From an uncultured Actinomyces sp. (GTDB lineage: Bacteria; Actinomycetota; Actinomycetes; Actinomycetales; Actinomycetaceae): a DNA stretch of 5,614 bases. Location: NCBI GenBank assembly GCA_938028585.1, contig CALIZH010000223.1:1-5614 (forward strand), read 5' to 3'. Position numbers and translations under genes: made by a program. Shown piece by piece: positions 1-5,152 of this stretch. The stretch's first letter is position 1, and each line of letters begins with the position of its first letter. Below the pieces are notes generated by a model. It worked only from the letters and a program-made list of their open reading frames with translations, was not told the DNA's origin and searched no databases.

Positions 1-894
1 GTTTGAGGTTGCCTGCGGCCATTTCTCACGCGCCAAGGCAAGAAAACCCGCAGTGATTGCGGGAGCACAGCTCAGGCACTCCACCTTTTCGACATTTTTG
101 TCTGGATATACCCGCGCATTGATGTTTGCACCAACAGAGGCGGTAACCGTGTGTTGACTCCACGAAGAACGCGCCGTGAGCTGCCCATCGGTCGAGATAT
201 TTGTAACCCCAACGACACCGGAGAATAATGAATACGAGCGTAGCGACAAATCAAGCGGCTCATCACCAACGCTTGCAACGACTGGAACCCCTCGTGCCAT
301 CGCGTGTGCGAAGGCCCACTTGTAGTAGTCCTTAATGTCCTGCATCATAAAACCTACGTCGAACCCCAAATCAGCATAGGGAACCGCAAGCACAATGAGT
401 TGTGCTCCATCGTCTACAGCCTGATGAATGAGATTTCGTATCTGGAACTTCGGTATTCCTCGGTCGTCTACGCACTCACCTGAAACATCGTAGTGAGATC
501 CCGAAAGGCTATAAGTCATCAGCGTCGCTCCTGGGGCAACGCCATACGACTGCGATACCAAGACCGATGCCATGGCAGTTGGACGTGTCAATGTTTGAGC
601 AACAGGATCAAATTTGCACGGACTTTGATCAATAATTGATGCCCCGGCAAGTTCAGGAGCAGAGGTATCGACCAAGCCACCAATAAGTGCGATCTTGACT
701 CCCTTACCGGTGATGCCTTTCGCTTTCACTTGGTCCAGGTGATAGTAAGAAACATAATCTTGTCCGGTGATGGAATCATCTGCCACCGCATCGCGCAGCG
801 GGACAAACGCACCGGCGGCGATCAAAGCACATGCACTTCCTGCGCCGATAAGTGCCCGCACTACCTTGCGATGTGAAAAAAGCATCGATTTCAT
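1..894 (-). CDS. Secreted subtilase-fold (S8) protein, probable pseudopeptidase, C-terminus off the window
   Basis: The frame stays open for 298 codons from ATG 892-894 to the left edge, so the C-terminus is missing. The start follows GGGAGA (901-906) at a 6-nt distance. Residues 1-38 form a signal peptide: basic N-terminus, hydrophobic core at about 14-31, likely cleavage after AVA (36-38). S8 landmarks follow in order: GITGKGVKIALIGG (60-73) at the catalytic Asp strand, YGVAPGATL (117-125), GVPVVASVGD (202-211) at the oxyanion strand, a VVGVTNISTDGQL-type strand (227-239), and SCAPAITAG (275-283) at the nucleophile helix. The key residues have changed: Asp is G72, His is R104 (RPTAMAS where HGT is expected), and the oxyanion Asn is D211. 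S275 aligns with the nucleophile. The mature part has four cysteines (93, 141, 273, 276), which could form disulfides. The subtilase fold is well supported; loss of peptidase activity is inferred. It might be related to mycosin-type subtilases, but nothing in the window shows this. It lies 20 nt after the lipoprotein gene and is probably co-transcribed with it. Confidence 0.85.
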   Translation of the reverse strand, partial: MKSMLFSHRKVVRALIGAGSACALIAAGAFVPLRDAVADDSITGQDYVSYYHLDQVKAKGITGKGVKIALIGGLVDTSAPELAGASIIDQSPCKFDPVAQTLTRPTAMASVLVSQSYGVAPGATLMTYSLSGSHYDVSGECVDDRGIPKFQIRNLIHQAVDDGAQLIVLAVPYADLGFDVGFMMQDIKDYYKWAFAHAMARGVPVVASVGDEPLDLSLRSYSLFSGVVGVTNISTDGQLTARSSWSQHTVTASVGANINARVYPDKNVEKVECLSCAPAITAGFLALAREKWPQATSN

Positions 895-900
895 TTCGCT

Positions 901-906
901 TCTCCC
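901..906 (-). promoter_or_regulatory. Ribosome binding site of the subtilase-like gene
   Basis: GGGAGA on the minus strand lies 6 nt before ATG 892-894, inside the 20-nt gap after the lipoprotein stop. It favours this ATG over the in-frame ATG three codons further in (883-885). It is one of the clearest Shine-Dalgarno sequences in the window. Confidence 0.65.
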
Positions 907-914
907 TTGACCTT

Positions 915-1463
915 TCACTTCGCAACCTGGAAACGACGAACTAGGGGCTCTCCACCTACCTGTGTCGCATCGCTATCAATTGTCAGGGTCCAGACGTATT
1001 CTGCCCCGCCACGTCCTTTTTCAACCTCGACGGTCCATTCTGAGTAGTATTCGCATCCCTGATCCACGCAGAGTTCGTAACCTTCTTCACCCAAGCGCCA
1101 ATAGTCGGCGGCTGACATGTACAGGTAGGCGTAATCATTCTTATCGGCTTCGACCGTACCGTCGGTTTTAAGCTCGTAGGTCCGCTGATAGGCGATCGGC
1201 GGCTCCTTCATCAAGAGTTTGGTTCCGACCATCTTGTTTAAGGCCACTGCCTGTTGTCCGATCTCTGCGCGTTCAGAGGCAGAAGATGCCGCTTCCATCC
1301 GGGAAATCAAAGTATTTTTCTGCCCTTCAGGAATATTCTTCATCGCGCGAATATCATCACTACTCACATTCGATGTCCCCAATAAGGAACATCCGGCAAG
1401 GCTTCCCCCAAGAACAAGGGCACACAGCGCCGCGACAATACGGCACCCCTTATTGACAGACAT
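915..1463 (-). CDS. Predicted lipoprotein, family not recognised
   Basis: This gene encodes 182 residues. The N-terminus is a lipoprotein signal: short basic start (MSVNKGCR), hydrophobic stretch (about 9-22) and lipobox SLAGC, with Cys25 as the likely lipidated residue. The mature protein would therefore sit on the outer face of the cytoplasmic membrane. Residues about 35-80 are charged and probably helical. The C-terminal half (about 90-182) is rich in alternating aromatic and charged residues and looks like beta strands. It has a short Cys loop, CVDQGC (132-137), that could close as a disulfide. I do not recognise the family and assign no function. ATG 1461-1463 is chosen because it begins a proper signal peptide behind a purine-rich GAGAG; an in-frame TTG at 1521-1523 would put twenty polar residues before the signal. 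It probably forms a two-gene unit with the subtilase-like gene. Confidence 0.85.
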   Translation of the reverse strand: MSVNKGCRIVAALCALVLGGSLAGCSLLGTSNVSSDDIRAMKNIPEGQKNTLISRMEAASSASERAEIGQQAVALNKMVGTKLLMKEPPIAYQRTYELKTDGTVEADKNDYAYLYMSAADYWRLGEEGYELCVDQGCEYYSEWTVEVEKGRGGAEYVWTLTIDSDATQVGGEPLVRRFQVAK

Positions 1464-1468
1464 CTCGA

Positions 1469-1473
1469 CTCTC
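1469..1473 (-). promoter_or_regulatory. Weak ribosome binding site that sets the lipoprotein start
   Basis: GAGAG on the minus strand, within a longer purine run (1469-1480), lies 5 nt before ATG 1461-1463. It is only a moderate match to the Shine-Dalgarno consensus, but it agrees with the signal-peptide argument for this start. Confidence 0.45.
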
Positions 1474-1493
1474 TTTCTTCTTGAACAGAAAAC

Positions 1494-1523
1494 AGAATAC
1501 GGGAGCCTAAGGAACAATCTCAA
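1494..1523 (-). promoter_or_regulatory. Candidate sigma-70-type promoter for the lipoprotein-subtilase unit
   Basis: On the minus strand, TTGAGA (1518-1523, five of six to the -35 consensus) and TATTCT (1494-1499, four of six to the -10 consensus) are separated by 18 nt. Transcription would begin near 1487, giving a leader of about 25 nt. It sits in the only sizeable gap between genes (66 nt), exactly where tRNA and recombination genes give way to exported proteins. No terminator separates it from miaA, so readthrough is also possible. Confidence 0.4.
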
Positions 1524-1529
1524 ATATCT

Positions 1530-2525
1530 CTATTGAAGCACCGACAACACAACCTGACGGGCAGTTAGTAACGCGGCCTCGGCACTGGTGGAGCTGCCCT
1601 CGATACTACGATCTATCCACACGATTCTGGGGTCGCGCCGCAGCCACTTGACCTGCCTGCGAGCCAACTGGCGCGTTGCCAAGGCAACAGAATCAATGGC
1701 CTCGGGAATCGTCATTTCACCGTCAATAACAGCAAGAGCCTGCGCATAACCGGTTGCTTTAGCGGCAGTCTTTGTATGTCGAAGCCCCAATCGGTCTAGT
1801 TCCCGCGTTTCCTCAACAAGCCCCTGGTCAAACATCAAGCGAGTGCGCTGCGCAATACGTTGATCAAGCTCATCCATCGGCCAACGAAGCGCAAGCATGA
1901 CGGCTGGCGCCACATACACATACTGCGGCATCGATGAAGAATAGGGTTTCCCCGTGAGCTCAATGACTTCAAGCGCTCGAATAATTCTGCGCGCATTGTG
2001 CGCATCAATGCGCTGCGCAGACACCGGATCCAATTCCTCGAGCCGATGAAAAAGAGTGGCCACTCCCCCGGGCTGGCAAGACTCTTCCTCAAGACGTTTC
2101 CGAAGCTGAGGATCTGTCCCAGGAAAGTCAATCTGATCCAAAAGCGCCCGCTGGTAAAGCCCCGAACCGCCAGCGACAACTGCAAGGTTCGAGCGAGCAT
2201 GAATCTGTGCGATATCGGTGCGAGCGTACCGCTGGTAGGAGGCGACAGAAGCCTCGTCGCTAATCTCCAAAACATCAATTTGATGATGAGGAATTCCACG
2301 GCGCTCCTCAAGGGGAGTTTTCGCCGTACCAATATCCATTCCGCGGTAAAGCTGAAGCGCATCTGCAGAAACCAGCTCCCCTGCGCGTGCCCCCATATCC
2401 GCGGGTAAGCTCTGTGCAAGGTCTAAAGCAAGATCGCTTTTTCCCGAGGCCGTGGGCCCCACCACCGCAACGATCAGTTGCGATGGCTGAGCTAGAGTGG
2501 GCAATGCGGTATCAGGCATTTCCAT
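1530..2525 (-). CDS. miaA: tRNA dimethylallyltransferase MiaA
   Basis: MiaA moves a dimethylallyl group from dimethylallyl diphosphate to N6 of A37 in tRNAs that read codons beginning with U, giving i6A, the substrate of MiaB. From ATG 2523-2525 the protein has 331 residues, close to the usual 300-320. A P-loop, GPTASGKS, is at 23-30. The conserved SADALQLYRGMDIGTAK segment, IPHHQIDV and GGSGLYQRAL follow in family order. The C-terminal half has the RIIRALEV helix, ATGYAQAL and ATRQLARRQVKWLRRDP, all typical of MiaA. The start is uncertain. ATG 2517-2519, two codons in, is equally good; these starts overlap the miaB stop by 14 or 8 nt. No Shine-Dalgarno is visible, so translation probably depends on ribosomes ending miaB. 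A longer reading from GTG 2712-2714 is unlikely. Confidence 0.95.
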   Translation of the reverse strand: MEMPDTALPTLAQPSQLIVAVVGPTASGKSDLALDLAQSLPADMGARAGELVSADALQLYRGMDIGTAKTPLEERRGIPHHQIDVLEISDEASVASYQRYARTDIAQIHARSNLAVVAGGSGLYQRALLDQIDFPGTDPQLRKRLEEESCQPGGVATLFHRLEELDPVSAQRIDAHNARRIIRALEVIELTGKPYSSSMPQYVYVAPAVMLALRWPMDELDQRIAQRTRLMFDQGLVEETRELDRLGLRHTKTAAKATGYAQALAVIDGEMTIPEAIDSVALATRQLARRQVKWLRRDPRIVWIDRSIEGSSTSAEAALLTARQVVLSVLQ

Positions 2526-4050
2526 TCGGGGCCCCGATACGGATGCGAGGCATACCAAGGGAGATCTTCGAATCTTCTTCGTGCGCTTGACGCTTTTGCC
2601 AAGCATCTCCCGCACGGGTCCGACGAAGTTCAAAGAGACCGCCATCCTCCAATGCTGAATCAGCAATGAGGTGGTGAGGCGCTCCGTGCGTAACACGCGC
2701 GCGAAGCATGTCACCGGGACGCGGACGATCTGCTTCGCTCATCCCCAGAGGAAGGGCAACGTGAACCAAACGGTTATCACGAGCACGCCCCGAAATACGG
2801 TGGGTTGCTCCGTCTTTTCGCCCTTCTCCTGCAGCAACAAGCACCTCAACTTCATTTCCGACGAGTGCTGCATTGTCCTCGGCACAAATGCGTTCCTGCA
2901 GAGCCAAGAGACGCTTGTAGCGTTCAAGAGCAACGTCTTGTGGTACCTGATCTTCTCGGTCAGCTGCCGGGGTACCGGGACGCGGAGAGTAGAGGAAAGT
3001 GAAGGCAGAACTGAAGCGCGCTTCTTCAACAACTTCGAGAGTCTGTTGGAAGTCTTCTTCAGTCTCTCCGGGGAATCCGACGATGATGTCCGTGGTAATT
3101 GCTGCGTCGGGAATTGCAGCGCGTACTCGTGAAAGAATTCCCATGAAACGATCACGACGGTAGGAGCGGCGCATTTGACGCAGGACCGCGTCCGAACCCG
3201 ACTGGAGCGGCATGTGCAAAGAGGGCATGACAGTTGGCGTCTCGGCCATCGCCTCAATAACGTCATCAGTAAAGGCCGCCGGGTGTGGGCTGGTGAAACG
3301 AACGCGTTCCAAACCGTCAATTGTGCCTACGGCTCGCAGGAGATCAGCGAAAGCACCGCGTTGACCGAAGCTCACTCCGTAAGAGTTAACGTTCTGTCCC
3401 AGAAGGGTAATTTCAATTGCGCCTTCATCAACAACAGCTTGCACTTCTTCAAGAATTTCACCGGGACGGCGATCACGTTCTTTTCCACGAAGGTGAGGAA
3501 CAATGCAGAAGGTGCAGGTGTTATTGCAACCAACTGAGATTGAGACCCACGCTGCGTACGCGCTTTCACGGTGAGTAGGAAGTGTTGAAGGAAAAACCTT
3601 CAGCGATTCTTCGATTTCAACGGCCGCTTCACGATTGTGCTCTGCACGGCGAAGAAGCGCGGGAAGGACATCGATGTTGTGGGTACCGAAAACTGCATCT
3701 ACCCAGGGAGCTTTTTCGATGATTCCGTCACGCATCTGTTGGGCAAGGCAACCGCCCACTGCAATCTGCATTCCAGGGCGTTCACGCTTCACTGCCGCGA
3801 GCTGCCCGAGGTTTCCAAATAGACGCGTCGCGGCATTCTCACGAACGGAGCAGGTGTTGATAACAATGACGTCTGCACCCATGTCACCTGCGTCGGTTGC
3901 GCGCGCTGCAGCGGCAGGAACACGATCGACTGGGACCAAGCCCGCCTTCTCTAAGAGGCCCGAAATACGTTCGGAGTCATGCTCATTCATCTGGCACCCA
4001 AGGGTGCGCACCGCGTAGGTTCGCGGGAAGTCCATCATTTCAACACTCAT
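2512..4050 (-). CDS. miaB: tRNA-2-methylthio-N6-dimethylallyladenosine synthase MiaB
   Basis: MiaB is a radical-SAM methylthiotransferase that turns i6A37 into ms2i6A37, the step after MiaA. The 512-residue protein has all three expected domains. The N-terminal methylthiotransferase domain supplies cysteines for the auxiliary 4Fe-4S cluster at C19 (LGCQMNEHDSE), C67 (NTCSVRENA) and C101 (GGCLAQ). The radical-SAM domain carries the CxxxCxxC motif at C175, C179 and C182 (GCNNTCTFCIVPHLRGKERD), followed by LGQNVNSYG, MPLQSGSD and TDIIVGFPGET. A TRAM RNA-binding domain lies at about 394-467, and a charged tail of about 45 residues follows it. No catalytic residue is missing. The start follows the pncC stop by 12 nt without a clear Shine-Dalgarno; ATGs at codons 5 and 6 are alternatives. 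The length fits actinobacterial MiaB. Confidence 0.97.
   Translation of the reverse strand: MSVEMMDFPRTYAVRTLGCQMNEHDSERISGLLEKAGLVPVDRVPAAAARATDAGDMGADVIVINTCSVRENAATRLFGNLGQLAAVKRERPGMQIAVGGCLAQQMRDGIIEKAPWVDAVFGTHNIDVLPALLRRAEHNREAAVEIEESLKVFPSTLPTHRESAYAAWVSISVGCNNTCTFCIVPHLRGKERDRRPGEILEEVQAVVDEGAIEITLLGQNVNSYGVSFGQRGAFADLLRAVGTIDGLERVRFTSPHPAAFTDDVIEAMAETPTVMPSLHMPLQSGSDAVLRQMRRSYRRDRFMGILSRVRAAIPDAAITTDIIVGFPGETEEDFQQTLEVVEEARFSSAFTFLYSPRPGTPAADREDQVPQDVALERYKRLLALQERICAEDNAALVGNEVEVLVAAGEGRKDGATHRISGRARDNRLVHVALPLGMSEADRPRPGDMLRARVTHGAPHHLIADSALEDGGLFELRRTRAGDAWQKRQAHEEDSKISLGMPRIRIGAPNGNA
2526..2537. other. 12-bp perfect palindrome directly before the miaA start
   Basis: TCGGGGCCCCGA is a perfect 12-bp palindrome that directly abuts ATG 2523-2525. 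It lies within the last codons of miaB (isoleucine-glycine-alanine-proline), so it may simply reflect coding sequence. It takes the place where a ribosome binding site would be expected. Confidence 0.5.
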
Positions 4051-4062
4051 CGTCGTTGAATT

Positions 4063-4563
4063 CTAGCGCGTATGGATATTTGGTGTCGCTTTCAGCACTT
4101 CCCTGAATAGTAAAAGTGCGCCGATCACTGCACCCTGCCGGACCTGGTCGCGGTCTCCACTCAGATCAAGTCGCCCTACCCGCGAGCCACCTTCCCACGC
4201 GCAACCCACATAGACCGTTCCAGCAGGATGTCCATCAGCAGGGCCCGGACCCGCGACTCCAGTCGTTGACAAACCAAAATCCGCACCCATAAGTGTGCGA
4301 ACTCCCTGTGCCATTTGTCGAGCAACTTCATCATCAACGGGACCCGTCTGCGCAAGGCGTTGATCGCTCACCTTCAAAACCGAATGCTTCGTATCTGTCG
4401 CGTAGGTACAGACTCCCCCACGCACAGCGTTTGAGGCACCCGGTACGTGAACGAAGGCCGCGCACAAAAGACCACCGGTTAAGGACTCTGCAACAGCAAC
4501 TGTGAGGCCTGCATTGCTTAAATCAGTAATCAGTTCCTGACAGATAGCATCTTCAGTACTCAT
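4063..4563 (-). CDS. pncC: Nicotinamide-nucleotide amidase (stand-alone CinA C-terminal domain)
   Basis: Enzymes of this family deamidate nicotinamide mononucleotide to nicotinic acid mononucleotide, returning it to NAD synthesis. The 166-residue product matches the C-terminal domain of CinA in full and lacks the N-terminal molybdopterin-binding-like domain of two-domain CinA proteins. Motifs from the chosen start are AESLTGGLL (25-33) with the conserved Ser27, VPGAS and RGG (40-50), GPVDDEVARQMAQG (74-87) and TGVAGPGPADGHPAGTVYVG (101-120). ATG 4561-4563 overlaps the recX stop by 11 nt and is preceded by GAAGG at 8 nt; the adjoining ATG 4564-4566 is nearly as good. A longer reading back to 4704 adds residues unlike the family and overlaps recX heavily. 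The older name, competence/damage-inducible protein CinA, does not imply a competence role here. Confidence 0.92.
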   Translation of the reverse strand: MSTEDAICQELITDLSNAGLTVAVAESLTGGLLCAAFVHVPGASNAVRGGVCTYATDTKHSVLKVSDQRLAQTGPVDDEVARQMAQGVRTLMGADFGLSTTGVAGPGPADGHPAGTVYVGCAWEGGSRVGRLDLSGDRDQVRQGAVIGALLLFREVLKATPNIHTR

Positions 4564-5149
4564 CATCCCTGCCTTCGACGATTGCATCAAGCACACGTAT
4601 ACAAACCTGGGGAGAGTATCCCTTGCGTCCAAGCATCGAGAAAATACGTCGACGCGCAACTTGATCGTCACAATTTGGCATCGATCGCATCTTCTTCTGA
4701 GCAAGGTTTAAAGCTCGCTCAAACTGTTCATCGACTCCGATTTCTGAGAGCACGGTATCGATGATCTCCGGGGAGATCCCTTTCCGATGAAGATCGACGC
4801 GAAGTGCAGATCCCGTTTTTCCACCTGCTTCAAAGCGTCCCCGCGAAAAGGCACGCGCAAAGGCAAGGTCGTCTACCAACCCCAATTGAGTGAGGCGTTC
4901 GATAACAGAGGCAGCCACTTCAGAGGAAAAGCCACGACTGGTTATCGCGGTTTCTAATTCGCTTCGTGAACGGGCACGAACATCGAGCTGACGAAGTGCT
5001 ACTTCACGCGCAGCCTCGAATGCAGCTTGCCCTTCTAGAGCAGAATTGCGCTCGCGCATAAGAGCCTGGCGCTCCGCCGGGCTCTTAGTGCGCGTGCGCG
5101 GACGAACATCCTCTTCTGATGTGGTCTCTGGGTCGTAATAGCGGACCAT
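4553..5149 (-). CDS. recX: Regulatory protein RecX
   Basis: RecX binds RecA filaments and, in studied bacteria, inhibits RecA recombinase and coprotease activity. The protein has 198 residues. It begins with a charged, probably disordered tail of about 40 residues, followed by helical RecX repeats. Recognisable parts are AREVALRQLDVRARSRSELE (47-66), GFSSEVAASVIERLTQLGLVDD (73-94), the signature FARAFSRGRFEAGGKTGSAL (97-116) and RVDLHRKGIS (117-126); the last repeat has RRRIFSMLGRKGYS near 167-179. ATG 5147-5149 follows the recA stop by 3 nt with no Shine-Dalgarno at normal distance, so translation is probably coupled to recA. A strong hairpin covers codons 19-32. Its position after recA, as in many bacteria, confirms the assignment. 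Confidence 0.95.
   Translation of the reverse strand: MVRYYDPETTSEEDVRPRTRTKSPAERQALMRERNSALEGQAAFEAAREVALRQLDVRARSRSELETAITSRGFSSEVAASVIERLTQLGLVDDLAFARAFSRGRFEAGGKTGSALRVDLHRKGISPEIIDTVLSEIGVDEQFERALNLAQKKMRSMPNCDDQVARRRIFSMLGRKGYSPQVCIRVLDAIVEGRDDEY
4572..4576 (-). promoter_or_regulatory. Ribosome binding site of pncC inside the end of recX
   Basis: GAAGG on the minus strand lies 8 nt before ATG 4561-4563 and 5 nt before ATG 4564-4566. It lies within the last recX codons. It is the only clear Shine-Dalgarno at a junction of the recX-to-miaA row and supports the short, domain-only form of PncC. Confidence 0.5.
5054..5093 (-). other. Strong extended RNA hairpin in the 5' part of recX
   Basis: Read on the minus strand, the outer arms GCGCA/TGCGC (5 bp) and TAAGAGCC/GGCTCTTA (8 bp) are separated by one bulged C. 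The inner arms GGCG/CGCC close a GAG loop, with one C-A mismatch between inner and outer parts, for about 17 bp in 40 nt. It begins 59 nt after the recA stop. No run of U follows, so it does not look like an intrinsic terminator. It could slow recX translation, stabilise the upstream recA message, or be a chance outcome of coding sequence. Confidence 0.6.
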
Positions 5150-5152
5150 TGG

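Larger units (their letters stand above)
1464..1529. other. 66-nt gap between miaA and the lipoprotein gene
   Basis: This is the largest gap in the window. It holds the candidate promoter (1494-1523), a perfect tandem 7-mer (AACAGAA twice on the plus strand, 1484-1497) overlapping the -10 region and presumed transcription start, and the purine-rich ribosome binding region (1469-1480). I see no hairpin with a U-run, hence no terminator for miaA, and no LexA-type GAAC-N4-GTTC box. Confidence 0.6.

Noticed and set aside
1464..1523. Upstream TTG start for the lipoprotein (202 residues)
   Set aside because: It would place twenty polar, basic residues before the signal peptide, and the TTG itself belongs to the likely -35 element.
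2526..2714. Longer miaA reading starting at GTG 2712-2714 (394 residues)
   Set aside because: It would overlap miaB by about 200 nt and add 63 basic residues unlike any MiaA before the P-loop region. The ATGs at 2523-2525 or 2517-2519 give the normal length.
2671..3132. Plus-strand open frame of 153 codons, with others at 1998-2408 and 3635-4018
   Set aside because: These lie antisense to miaB or miaA, show no recognisable motif and no ribosome binding site, and the minus-strand genes there are certain.
2739..3320. Minus-strand frame of 193 codons inside miaB (and one of 194 codons inside miaA at 1835-2419)
   Set aside because: They are alternative-frame shadows of well-supported enzymes, with Ser/Arg/Leu-rich, low-information translations.
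4060..4065. TAGAAT at the pncC stop as a -10 element for miaB
   Set aside because: No acceptable -35 hexamer lies 16-19 nt upstream, and the motif is largely the stop codon of pncC.
4564..4704. N-terminally extended PncC reading (213 residues)
   Set aside because: The extra residues are Cys- and Arg-rich, do not resemble the CinA family and lie over recX; the motif-bearing domain begins just after ATG 4561-4563.
5054..5093. Reading the recX hairpin as an intrinsic terminator
   Set aside because: No U-run follows it on the minus strand, and it lies inside an intact recX frame.
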